From Paraspadella gotoi (Eukaryota; Chaetognatha), in NCBI GenBank assembly GCA_051294375.1, contig CM119263.1, positions 18,872,628 to 18,936,627 of the forward strand: a DNA stretch of 64,000 nucleotides, written 5' to 3'. The position numbers were made by a program, and so were the translations under genes. Below are positions 12,200-23,665 of this stretch, one piece after another. The notes under the pieces are model-generated. The model was not told where the DNA came from. It made no database searches and saw only the letters and a list, made by a program, of their open reading frames with translations. Each line of letters starts with the position of its first letter. Position 1 is the stretch's first letter.

Positions 12200-12262
12200 T
12201 CGTCTCTCTCTCTCTTCTCTCTCCTCTCTCTCTCTCTCTCTCTCTTCTTCTCTCTCTCTCTC
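12200..12262. repeat. (CT)n tract
   Basis: CT run preceded by a CTT-rich stretch. The equivalent in copy 2 is 16690-16768. Confidence 0.85.
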
Positions 12263-13218
12263 GTAAATCCATCTTTAAAAAACATTCTTTCATTCCTTTT
12301 TCTATACAAACGTCGTCTCGAGCGGAACAAACGGAAAATTCGTGGCTTTCATATATAATTTAATTCAAAGCCTCTATTTTCCCCTTTTCTGTCTCTGTCT
12401 TTCTCTGTCTTTCTTTCTATTTCTCTTTCTGTTTTTATCATTAATTTTTAGTCCCTTTTTTTTAGCAGAGGGAAATAAAAAGCCGGAAGACGCGAAAAAA
12501 GTCTGGGGGAGGGGTAGGGGAAAGGGGAAAAAAGTCTGGGGAAGGGGTAGGGGAAAACGGAACAGGGGAACAGGGGATGGAGAAAGGGGATTGGAATGTA
12601 ATGAGGATGAGGGAGACAGTGAATGGGGTAGCGAAGTGTGAAAGAGGATGAGAGAAAGCGAAAAGGAAGGCGAGAGGATGTAATAGACCAGAGAAAAAAA
12701 AGGAAGGCGAAGGAAACGCTAAAAATGAAAAAAAAAAATCATGAAGAGAAAAATGAAAAAAAGAGAAATGATGAAAAAAAAAGTTTTAAAAAAAGTAATA
12801 AAATCAAAATGAAATTTAAAAATGCAAAACAAAAAAAATGAAAAGAGGTTGAGAGGAAGCGTTGATTATCCCGGCGTCGAGAGACGAAATTAATAAAAAA
12901 AAACAAAAAAAACTGGAAGCAATTTGATGCAATTTGATTCGACTTAATTATATTAAATAAGTTAAAAAAAGCTAATGAAGATTTAAGGTAATTTTTTCTC
13001 CGTCGACGCGGGAAATCAGAAGCGGTAATGATTTTTATGACGAAATGAAAATGTTTTCATAAATCGTTGGAATTATTGGAAGATGTACCTGCTCTGACTC
13101 TACAGAAAAATTATTCATACTGGAAAGGATTTCGATATTCAATTTAAAATTAAATCTTTGATCAAACCTTTTTTTAAAACTAAACGATTAAAACATGGAG
13201 CACACGAGGTACACATTC

Positions 13219-13228
13219 CTTTCTCTCT

Positions 13229-13307
<79 letters not shown>
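13219..13307. repeat. (CT)n tract
   Basis: CT run with three TTCT interruptions, followed by a poly(A) run. The equivalent in copy 2 is 17707-17791. Confidence 0.9.
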
Positions 13308-13311
<4 letters not shown>

Positions 13312-13507
13312 AATTATAAAAAAAAAAAAAAATCAGACGAACGAATCTCTCGCCAGAGGCGCTAGGACTCGAGTGAGATTTGAGATCAAGAGACAGAGTC
13401 CGTTTTTTGACTCTCATGAAGGTCACTGGGTCCGACGGAACGTTTTCTCCCTTCGCTCTTTTCAAACAAAAGATTCTTATCTCCGACTTACGATCTTTCA
13501 AGTTTAA

Positions 13508-13514
13508 GGATGGA

Positions 13515-13550
<36 letters not shown>

Positions 13551-13650
13551 AGAAAGAAGGAAAGAAAGAAAGAAAGAAAGAAGAAAGAAAGAAGAAAAAA
13601 GAAAGAAAGAAAAGAAAGAAAGAAAGAAAAAGAAAGAAAAAAAAAGAATT
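13508..13650. repeat. (AAAG)n array
   Basis: GAAA tetranucleotide array with occasional GAA units. The equivalent in copy 2 is 17997-18150. Lys/Glu-rich open frames through it are artefacts of the repeat. Confidence 0.9.
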
Positions 13651-14010
13651 AAACAAGGAAAGAGTTGTTTTAATTTAATTTTTTCCTGCCATTATATTTT
13701 TTTTATTTTTAATCTTTTTTAAGTTTAATATTTGTTCAAAGTGAGAGAAAACGGGACAAAGAAAATTCATTCGAAAATTCATTCGATTCACTTTCACTAG
13801 GATAGAAGTACTCAATAAAAAAAAAAACTATTTGTTTTTCCAGGATTTTCCAATTCTGGCCCCTTTGCCCAGCCCGTCCGAATCGAGCCAACCTGCCCGA
13901 TTTGTCCTTATCGAAGTTTATGCAAGAATTCCCGCCAACTCTCAGCCTCTGGCCACCGCGTTACTCCACTCGGGGCCCGGAAGGCCCGCTCGCAGAGATC
14001 CCGTTCGAAA

Positions 14011-14035
14011 NNNNNNNNNNNNNNNNNNNNNNNNN
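14011..14035. other. Assembly gap (25 N)
   Basis: Exactly 25 N where copy 1 of the direct repeat breaks off. Copy 2 continues across the equivalent point at about 18513, so the missing sequence is probably represented there. Confidence 0.95.
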
Positions 14036-15063
14036 AAGAAGAGAGATAGGGTAGGTACTGGGTTTGGGATTGAAACCGGTACCTAGTGGTCATGTAGCTG
14101 ATGGCTTTAACTCGATGAGCACCGGGTCACGACTGAAGGTGTCATGCTTATGATGATGAATGCCCGACTACAATTCGACCAATCAGAGACTCGTATTTGT
14201 TTCCGGCGATCATCCAAATTTTAAATAAAAACAAAAATATTTGTTTTTCTCTTCATTCTTTCAAGTCATAATCAATTATAATTGCTTTTAATATTGTTAT
14301 ATTTATTATTAGTTTTGGGTTTCTGTAACGTACTCTCGTTTGTTTTGTTAGAAAAACTGGTTGATATATCGGCGACTATCTCTTGCTGAGCATAAACGAT
14401 CATGAATCTTCATATGAAATATGAGATGACCTGAGAGATGAAACCGGTGATTATTTAGGTTAAGTTTGATTGAGGGAGGAAAAGAGAAAACGGCGATTGG
14501 AGGGGAGAGAGGAAAATGACCGAATTATGTAATTTTTTGCGATTCGGGTAAGTTCTACAAAAAGAAAAGAATTTATTATTTGTGACGAGGATCTACAAAA
14601 TATATTACTTAATTCCATTCCCATTCAACATGTTGATTTATTTAAGTTTAATTTGAGTTAGAGTAATTTAAGTTGAGTTTTCTCTTATTTGAATCTTCAA
14701 ATTCATTTATTTATATTTATTTAAAAAATGCAAAAAATATTAATTAGGACCCAAACGCAGCATTTTTATGTTTACGACCGCCTTTCTCCGCTCGATCGCG
14801 TCGGCGGCTTAAAATAAAAAAGACGTACGAAGGCCGAGCGCTGTTCAAACGTTTAGTGAACGCAAAAAAATTATTTTTATTCGATCGCGAATCTGTTTTT
14901 GCGAAGAGGGATGAAAAAACGGCGGGTTTTTGCCTGCCATTTCTAAACGCGTGTGACCAGATTGACTTTGAATTTTGCATGCGCAATATTGACATCCATT
15001 TCCTATCGATCGATATAAAAATATATAAGAAATGCCACGAACGGCGAAGATACTTGCATATCT
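14036..15063. other. Unique spacer between the direct repeats
   Basis: AT-rich DNA not repeated elsewhere in the window. A 69-codon plus frame beginning near 14856 and its antisense shadow are present but match no known family. No RNA gene is seen. Confidence 0.5.
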
Positions 15064-16720
15064 AATATGTATGAATTATTAACTAGAAGTGTCCGAGATT
15101 TAAAAATGATACATTTCTATCGTCTTCCAAGTCAACGTGGCGGGGAGAAACCAAAAAATAAAGAATTAAGAAAATATTGTTTTTAAACCGACGAAAAATT
15201 ATAGAAAAAAAAAGTTTTTTTTTAAATGTTCAAATCGAACGCATCCAAAAATAAACGTTAAACAAAAACGAGCTTCGCAAAAGTAGATGCCAGTAGATGC
15301 CACAAGTGGATCCTAACTTTTGCATTTTGCAGTCCCATTTTTTTTTGTTTCGCCAAAGAGCAAGAAGGAATTGGCAACGCCGAAGAGCGCCCATCACTGC
15401 GCGCTTCGATTTGCAAACTGATTTTAAAATCCTGAGATTAGCGCAAATCGAAGGTCGAAGTTACGTTCAAAACTCACCTCAAAGGAGTGTTAGGTTTCGT
15501 AACGACGCGAGCGTTTGAGGGTGAGGCCTCACGACGGAATCTAAAAAAGGTGAGCTCTAGTGAAATGAGGGTAGGAAAGTATGTTGGTCCACTCAAAACA
15601 AGGTATGAGGTAAAGAGAAAATAGAGAGAGTATGAAAAATACGCACCTAGGAAAAAAGTATATCACATCTTTAGTGGAGGATATCTACTCAAAAACTTTC
15701 AGAATTTACATAAATTTTTTTGAATGCTTTCTTTCATTTGTAGGTCAAATCGTTTAGAAGTATGAGGCAAAAAAAAGATTGCCACTTAAAAAAAATTATA
15801 TTTAGTTTTCCACCATTTTTGGTATTTAATTATTTGTTTTTTAATTCAAATTGAAAAGGCAGTGCACCTCTCTTTTAGTTCATAAAGGTGCTATCGTAGC
15901 TCTGAGAAAAGAGGGAACAACTCGGTGGAGGACTGAAAAGAATTGCGTTAAGGGTGTGAAAAACATTTCACTGTGATACTCTCATTTGCTGTACAAGAGC
16001 ATACCCAAACAAATAGTCGATACTAAATATTAAGAATATTTTTTTTATATTTTGTATATTTTTCTTGAATAAAATAACTTTACAACAATTTATGTGATAT
16101 AACTTTTTTCCTAGATAGTAAGTCATGCTGTTGATTTCAATTTAGTCAAATTCTTGAAAAAAAAAATCATAAATGTCAGAATAAATCTTTTTAAATTTTC
16201 GTCTGAGATTTTCCTTTTCACGTAAAAGGTAAGAAAAAAATAAGCGTCGAGTAAAGAGGGGAAAAAAGTTACATTTTTTAAAAAAAACTGGAATTCTGTG
16301 GGATTTTGAGATTCGCGAGATTCTCCCGCCGAACCATTTATCAAACGATTCCGCTCGCACAATAACCGAGATTTGCGCCAACAGTGCAATCAAGCCTACT
16401 ATTTCTCCTTTCCTCACCTTTTTTTCCTTACCGTCATTTTTCTTGCCGCGTTTATTCCGCTTTTTGCCTCTTTATTATTTTTTTCTAACTTTATTTTTTG
16501 ACTTTAGGAAAAACTTTCTTTTGAAAGGTTTATTCCAGTAAATTTAATTGTGAATGTAACTTTGAATGTAACTGTAAATGTGAATGACTGTTGGCATAAG
16601 TATGTGTTTTGTCATACATTCACGCTCTCTTCTCCTCTTTTCTTCTTCTTGTTCTTCTTCTTTTCTTCTTCTTGTTCTTCTCTTCCTCTTCTTCTCTCTC
16701 TCTCTCTCTCTCTCTTCTCT

Positions 16721-16770
<50 letters not shown>

Positions 16771-17366
16771 AATCCATCTTTAAAAAACATTCTTTCATTC
16801 CTTTTTCTATACAAACGTCGTCTCGAGCGGAACAACCGGAAAATTCGTGGGCTTTCATATATAATTTAATTCAAAGCCTCTATTTTCCCCTTTTCTGTCT
16901 CTGTCTTTCTCTCTCTTTCTTTCTATTTCTCTTTCTGTTTTTATCATTAATTTTTAGTCCCTTTTTTTTAGCAGAGGGAAATAAAAAGCCGGAAGACGCG
17001 AAAGAAGTCTGGGGGAGGGGTAGGGGAAAGGGGAAAAAAGTCTGGGGAAGGGGTAGGGGAAAACGACAGGGAACAGGGGATGGAGAAAGGGGATTGGAAT
17101 TAATGAGGATGAGGGAGACAGTGAATGGGGTAGCGAAGTGTGAAAGAGGATGAGAAGAAGCGAAAAGGAAGGCGAGAGGATGTAATAGACCAGAGAAAAA
17201 AAAGGAAGGCGAAGGAAACGCTCAAAATGAAAAAAAAAATCATGAAGAGAAAAATGAAAAAAGAAGATGATGAAAAAAAAAAGTTTTAAAAAAAGTAATA
17301 AAATCAAAATGAAATTTAAAAATGCAAAAAAAAAAAATGAAAAGAGGTTGAGAGGAAGCGTGATTA

Positions 17367-17399
<33 letters not shown>

Positions 17400-17706
17400 G
17401 GAAGCAATTTGATGCAATTTGATTCGACTTAATTATATTAAATAAGTTAAAAAAAGCTAATGAAATTTAAGGTAATTTTTTCTCCGTCGACGCGGGAAAT
17501 CAGAAGCGGAACTGATTTTTATGACGAAATGAAAATGTTTTCATAAATCGTTGGAATTATTGGAAGATGTACCTGCTATGACTCTACAGAAAAATTATCC
17601 ATACTGGAAAGGATTTCGATATTCAATTTAAAATTAAATCTTTGATCAAACCTTTTTTTAAAAACTAAACGATTAAAACATGGAGCACACGAGGTACACA
17701 TTCCTT

Positions 17707-17791
<85 letters not shown>
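17707..17791. repeat. (CT)n tract
   Basis: Copy 2 equivalent of 13219-13307. Confidence 0.9.
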
Positions 17792-17795
<4 letters not shown>

Positions 17796-17996
17796 AATTA
17801 TAAAAAAAAAAAAAAATCAGACGAACGAATCTCCGCCAGAGGCGCTAGGACTCGAGTGAGATTTGAGATCAAAGAGAAGGAGTCCGTTTTTTGACTCTCA
17901 TGAAGGTCACTGGGTCCGACGGAACGTTTTCTCCCTTCGCTCTTTTCAAACAAAAGATTCTTATCTCCGACTTACGATCTTTCAAGTTTAAGGATG

Positions 17997-17998
17997 GA

Positions 17999-18042
<44 letters not shown>

Positions 18043-18150
18043 AGAAAGAAAGAAAGAAGAAAGAAGGAAAGAAAGAAAGAAAGAAAGAAGAAAGTAAAGA
18101 AGAAAAAAGAAAGAAAGAAAAGAAAGAAAGAAAGAAAAGAAAAAAAAAAA
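17997..18150. repeat. (AAAG)n array
   Basis: Copy 2 equivalent of 13508-13650, slightly longer. Confidence 0.9.
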
Positions 18151-18513
18151 AGAATTAAACAAGGAAAAGAGTTGTTTTAATTTAATTTTTTCCTGCCATT
18201 ATATTTTTTTTATTTTTAATCTTTTTTAAGTTTAATATTTGTTCAAAGTGAGAGAAAACGGGACAAAGAAAATTCATTCGAAAATTCATTCGATTCACTT
18301 TCACTAGGATAGAAGTACTCAATAAAAAAAAACTATTTGTTTTTCCAGGATTTTCCAATTCTGGCCCCTTTGCCCAGCCCGTCCGAATCGAGCCAAACCT
18401 GCCCGATTTGTCCTATCGAAGTTTATGCAAGAATTCCCGCCAACTCTCAGCCTCTGGCCACCGCGTTACTCCACTCGGGCCCGGAAGGCCCGCTCGCAGA
18501 GATCCGTTCGAAA

Positions 18514-18892
18514 TGAAATCGGGGGAGAGAGTCTGGGGGTGGGACAGCGGAGGAGGGGCAGGGGGGGAAAGGTGAAGGGGGAGTATGGAGCGGCGACCAG
18601 GAAAGCCACAACCCGAAAAGAAGAAAAAAAAGAAGAAAGAAAAAAACAAAATCTCCAATTTTTAGTCTTAATCCGGGATTCGGGACGGAATCGAGTCTCA
18701 AAGCCTCTGAGGATCACAGTTTTTGTTTAGAAGACGCGAGGGAGGAACGGGAGGAAAGGGGGGAAGGTGGGAGGAAAGGGGGAGGAATAGGTGAAGAAAG
18801 GGAGAGGAGGGATAAAGGGATAAAAGAGAGAGAGAAGAAGAAGATTGGAGAAAGAGAAGATAAGAAAGAGAAGAGAGAGGGAAGATTAGATG
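18514..18892. other. Purine-rich spacer
   Basis: G/A-rich (GGGGAGG, GGAAAGG motifs) leading into the GATA array. Pro/Ser-rich antisense frames are composition shadows. Confidence 0.5.

Positions 18893-18984
<92 letters not shown>
18893..18984. repeat. (AGAT)23 perfect tetranucleotide array
   Basis: Twenty-three uninterrupted AGAT units (GATA/Bkm-type satellite motif). Confidence 0.98.
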
Positions 18985-19178
18985 GTTTAAACAGCTTTGA
19001 AATTAACTGGAGTAGAGATATGCTACGCCAAATGGAAGAACGGTTCTGGAATCGACAAGTCTTCATTAAGCGTCGGTGGAGATCAATAAATCTTCAATTT
19101 GTCGTCGTCTTTCCTGTCGTCTATTTCGTTCTCGGTCGAGGTTCGCCGTTGGAAATCGAAAGCAAAACGATGTCCTCA

Positions 19179-19183
<5 letters not shown>

Positions 19184-19242
<59 letters not shown>
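19184..19242. repeat. (GA)n tract
   Basis: Uninterrupted AG/GA run of about 59 bp followed by GACAGACAG. Confidence 0.97.
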
Positions 19243-19249
<7 letters not shown>

Positions 19250-19502
19250 TATCCAGAGTAAAAAAGCTTGATCTATCAATAAAAACGATCTCTAGTTTAT
19301 TTTTTTACTTCCGTTGTTAAGCCGTGCCATAAATTCATGCATTAAAATCAGTTTGTTAAGGGTATGAAACAAGCAACGCTGCTATGCGGAATATCACGCC
19401 ATATCCGAACTAATCCTTTTTCTTGCTTTCATCCTTCTTCCAGTTTTCTGTCGCCAATTTACTTTTAGTTCCTGTTCCTTTCCTTTTACATCATTTCTTT
19501 CT

Positions 19503-19590
19503 TATGAAATTGGTACAACCAATTTAAAAATTATCCATTTATTTTAATAAATAAGCTATCTTGCCCCTGGACAGTCTTTGGTGGTTTAAT
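19503..19590 (+). mobile_element. Partial copy of a small interspersed element
   Basis: Starts TATGAAATTGGTACAACCAA and stays similar for about 90 bp to 47477-47570. Both copies begin at the same base, which suggests an element end. Beyond ~19590 the similarity stops, so this copy is truncated or diverged. Confidence 0.6.
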
Positions 19591-19611
19591 TTTCTCTCAA
19601 GCTTTGGTGGC

Positions 19612-20860
19612 TTATCTCTCTCTCTCTCTCTCTCTCCCCCTCTCTCTCCCAGCCATTTTCCACCCTCCTTTTCTCTCTCTCGCTCTATCTCTCTCCTTTC
19701 CTTCTCCAGTGTCTAAGTCAACAAGAGAAATGACCCTAGATCAACCTTGAGTCTCCGCTCCAATCTGCTCCTCCCTCGCTCCTTCTCGCTCCTCCTCATC
19801 CTCCTTCGGTCAGTGGTCCGAGTTCCTATTTCTCTTCCTCCTCCTCCTCTTCCTTTTCTTCTTCTTCCTCCTTCTCCTCCTCCTATTCCTTCCACTGTAT
19901 CCATGTCCTTCCCTCCAAATGTACTTTCTATTTTTGAGCCTCTCTGCGTGGGAAAGGGCGATAATAACGAAGCACGCCATTAGCGAGAACGCTTTTAGCG
20001 AGTAACGGATCGGCCCCTCCAGTCGGGTACTGTGACCGAAGAGAATCTCTTTCGTAATTATTCCGAGTAAATCTCGAGATATCGCACCGAGTTTGGGGCG
20101 AGATTTGTACAACCAACATTTGGAAGAATAAGACTAGAATAAAATATCTTAAGAACAGCGACATTCACTGTTGTTAGTGTCGTCAATAAAAGAAAATTTT
20201 ACTTTAAATCGTAGAGCTTTGTTTCTGTTTGACGAAGAACAAGTGCAACTTATTGACTGTGTATTATCATTCGCGAGTCATTCACCTATTTGCTTTTTTT
20301 TCAATGATGATTCCCAGTGCATCTTGGCATTGACATCTTTGCTTCCGTTGACTGATTATATACAGATATAGATATATTCTCTTAATTGCATCTCGATCTG
20401 ATTTAATCAAAAAAAAATCATCTTTGATCAAGACACTCCCGGATCTTTTTCGGCATTTTAATCTATTTGCATCCAACTTATTTAGAATTAATTTTTGCGT
20501 CCTCATTACTTCGAATATCAATTTGTTTCTTTGCCTTGTCGTTTCTGTAATAATGTGATAAGCTGAAATAAATGTAAAGCTTTAAACATTTATTTACAGA
20601 GACGACTTTTTTTTTTAACCTTTGATTTCCTTCTCTCTTTGCCATCCTCTTTCTCGTCCTTGTTGAAAAATAATACAGATAAAAAAGATGAGTAAGAGAG
20701 CGGAGCACGTGAGGCTGTGAGGATATGACCTGTGAATGAGCTATTTTGGTCTCACCGACCGAAACGGTTTCGCGGTTCTGTTCACCGACGGACGACCGGT
20801 GATGCGGAGGTGGAGGCAGAGACGTTTTTTTCTTTATCAATCATTGATGACAAATTTTCA
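19612..20860. other. Spacer without recognised gene
   Basis: Begins with CT-rich DNA (19612-19700) and a CTCCTCCTTC-rich polypyrimidine stretch (19740-19900). A short 60-100 codon minus frame over 19810-20164 has no recognisable domain. No RNA gene is seen. Confidence 0.5.
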
Positions 20861-22020
20861 GCGATATAATCGGATATTAATCATAATTTGTTTTTCGTAT
20901 TTTTAGTATTTAAATTTTAACATAGTACATAATTTTCATATAATTTTTAAACCTAAATTTTGATTGCTATCATAATTTATTTTGCTAAAATTTAGGACAT
21001 TGTAATAATTAATTAATTAACTGCCATATGTATAATAAATTATTTAAAAATATGTGATGATGGTTATACTTACCATGATGGAAAAAAAATTGTCGAAGTT
21101 TGGAAATGTCGGTTAATTTCATTGTCAAATATAATTTTTTGGCCGGTAAATAGGTTTTAATATGTAATATAACTTCCCTAGGACTGAATAAAAAGATTAT
21201 TTTTCAACAGCATAAAATTATTTAATGCATTCAAATACTTCCAAAAGAGGTTGTCTCCAACTATTTTCAAGAGGACTACTCACATTATTATTAATATTAT
21301 ATTTCTAACATAATATTATTTATCAGATTCAGGGCAAAAAATGGTCCTTGGCAAGTAATAAAAAAGATTGATCCCTTATAAAGTAAACCAGGCTTGAGTT
21401 GTTGTTGTATAATGATTATATGATTATATAAAATTTTGATTTATTTTTTTTTTAAACTTGTTTGATATATGGTTCTGATAAAACATCCAGAATTAAATAA
21501 AAATGATAACTTTGTTTAATGAAGTTACCCTGAGCATTAAACTTTTATTGATATTTTACAATATAAAAAGAATATTCTGGAGCTTTACAGCATCAATTTA
21601 TTTTTAATGCCGCTATTTTTATTATAATGAATTAAGATTCATCCCTGAATCTATCCTAATAGTGATGATGCAATAACTATTTGACTTGAGACTGAGAAAA
21701 GGCAGAGATTTTTAAATAGTAACGGTTTAACTCAAAAAGTAATAAAAAAAGAACCGGAAATTAGTATAAAAAACGTGTAGAATAAAAAAAAAAAAAAAAA
21801 TTTTGGCAACTCCTTTTCTTTAGCATGGAACTATTGTATTTTTTGTCGTATATAAATGAGATACAGCTCATATGAATCACAAAAGGCTAAAGTTTCTCAA
21901 TATATAAATTTTATTTTTCGATTCTCACATTAAAATGCTGAAAAATAGCTGGAAAGTAACCGCGACAATTTTTTTTCCATCATGGTACGGTCACGATTTT
22001 CATTTTTTTTGGGTTTTTTT
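20861..22020. other. AT-rich spacer
   Basis: Strongly AT-rich, with stops in all frames and no open frame above 60 codons. No repeat structure apart from short A/T runs. Confidence 0.6.
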
Positions 22021-22279
22021 TGCTTTTCACTCAGAAATTATTTTCGTCTTTGTTTTCTAAATCCTATCGGAAAGAAAAAAACACAAACAAACCGAAACGA
22101 GGCGAGAATTACATAAAAGCAAAGACCGAAAAACGAAAAAAGAAAGAAAGAAAGAAAAACAGGGAGAGTAAAAAAGAAACAGAAGAACAGAAAAAGGGGA
22201 CAAGAAAAGAATATCGACGTTTCGGACTAGCTAGACAAATAAAGTCTTTATTAAAGAAGAACCTTAAATAAAGAAAAGT

Positions 22280-22350
22280 GTCTGTCTGTCTCTCTCTCTC
22301 TCTCTCCATCTCGCTCTCTCGCTCTCGCTCTCTTTCTCTCTCTCTTTCTA
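22280..22350. repeat. Imperfect (CT)n tract
   Basis: CTCT run with GCTCTCGCTCTC interruptions, preceded by GTCTGTCTGTC. Confidence 0.85.
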
Positions 22351-22750
22351 TTTTTTTCTCCCGCATTTTCTCTGTCGGGCAGAGCATTTCTTCCGTTTTA
22401 TCCCTCCATTTTTTTTCGCCTTCTTTTTTCACTTTCTGTCAACAATGGAAGGATTTGCAGAAAGAGAGAAAGAGAGAAAGGAAAAATGAGACAGAGAGAC
22501 AGAGCCGGAAGTGGTTTAAAAGAAACAAGCGGGTGCTCGTCTAGGAGAGGGAGAGAGCTCGCCGAGAAGAAAAAAGGTGGGCGAACAAGTGGGAGCAGCC
22601 GTGGGTGGCCGTGGCGGAATGAAGTGGATCTTTTGTCCTCGAGTTAGTAAAATATGCAATTTCAACAATATTTTATTTCTGAATTTGAGGCAAATTGAGA
22701 TTTAATTGCCTTGAAAATGTTTTGCTACTTTCCATTTTTTTCAAAAAATG

Positions 22751-22990
22751 TTTTTGAAAATATTGCTCCTTTCCACATTTTTAAGATGGTCCTTTTTGAT
22801 AATGTTACTTAGTTTTAGAAAGTCTATTTTTGAAAATTTTACTCCTTCCCACATTTCAAATGAGGCTGTTTTTTGACAAATATTCCTCCTTTTGACATTT
22901 TTTACCAGGACCTTTTTAAAAATATAGCTCCTAACATTTTTGAACTGGCCCGTTTTTGAAAATGTTGTCCCTCTCATTTTTCTGGCCAGG
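22751..22990. repeat. Degenerate ~40-bp minisatellite, six units
   Basis: Units start TTTTTGAAAAT and contain CTCCTT..CACATTTTT followed by a GG(T/A)CC-like end. Starts are at 22751, 22793, 22827, 22869, 22913 and 22953, giving unit lengths of 42, 34, 42, 44, 40 and 38. Because these are not all multiples of three, the 127-codon minus frame spanning the array (22741-23124) changes register between units and is not supported as a gene. Confidence 0.75.
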
Positions 22991-23390
22991 TTTTGATTAA
23001 GTTTCATGAAAACGTCAATCGTCTTGTCAAGCAAGCTTCGATTCAAATTGCCAATATTTTCAATGATCTGTTTTTCAATACTAATATATGAAATACTTAT
23101 GGGGAGGGATAATTCTCTTGACATTTGCCTCCGGCTAAAGGATTAAATAATATCACATTTATTGAACCTTGTCTTTCCTCTCCTGTTGCTATTTCCTAAA
23201 CATTCACCCTTACTCTCTTCATTCTTAGCTTGTCTCCCGACTTTTTTCTCTTTATATTTTCAGCTTTTCTCTTTTTTTTTTCCTTTTGTTGAATCCCATT
23301 CATTCCGCTATTTTACTCTTCTCATAGAAAATTAGATTAAAGCCAACAGTTGCCAGCAGTTACTACATTGTAAATTTGAATTCAAATATA

Positions 23391-23391
<1 letters not shown>

Positions 23392-23439
<48 letters not shown>

Positions 23440-23611
23440 AGAGAGAGAGAGAAGAGAGAGAGAGAGAGAAGACCTTCTGATGGGAGAAAAAGCTGATTCG
23501 AAACGACATCAGGGACATTTTCTGATCGATCACGACGCAGAGATTTAAGGCTCCATGAGAGGGAGATGAGGAGGGAAAGAGAGAGAGAGAGAGAGAAAGA
23601 GAAGAGAGAGA

Positions 23612-23642
<31 letters not shown>

Positions 23643-23665
23643 GAGAGGAGAGAGAGAGAGAGCAA
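23392..23665. repeat. Pair of (GA)n tracts
   Basis: GA runs at 23392-23470 and 23575-23663 separated by about 100 bp of unique DNA. Arg/Glu and Ser/Leu frames across them are shadows. Confidence 0.9.

Larger units (their letters stand above)
10590..14010 (+). repeat. Direct repeat, copy 1 (about 3.4 kb)
   Basis: Matches 15064-18513 in the same orientation from the ATGTATGAATTATTAACTAG block to the end. It stops at a 25-N gap immediately after CCGTTCGAAA. Differences from copy 2 are mostly single-base indels in homopolymers, plus one larger one near 12870. Contents are an A-tract-rich spacer, CT tracts at 12200-12262 and 13219-13307, and an (AAAG)n array. No intact gene is seen. Confidence 0.9.
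15064..18513 (+). repeat. Direct repeat, copy 2 (about 3.4 kb)
   Basis: Same content and order as 10590-14010, including two CT tracts and the AAAG array. Around 17367-17396 it has a run of about 30 A where copy 1 carries a GC-rich CCCGGCGTCGAGAGACGAAA insert, so the copies are not merely identical reads. It continues past the point where copy 1 stops. Confidence 0.9.

Noticed and set aside
13380-13722. Lys/Glu-rich plus frames
   Set aside because: Products of the (AAAG)n array.
18483-18515. Possible tRNA B-box around CCGTTCGAAA
   Set aside because: There is no matching A-box, acceptor stem or terminator at the right spacing. No tRNA could be supported anywhere in the window.
22741-23124. 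127-codon minus frame over a minisatellite
   Set aside because: Unit lengths are not multiples of three, so similar DNA units are read in different registers; the frame is open by chance in AT-rich DNA.
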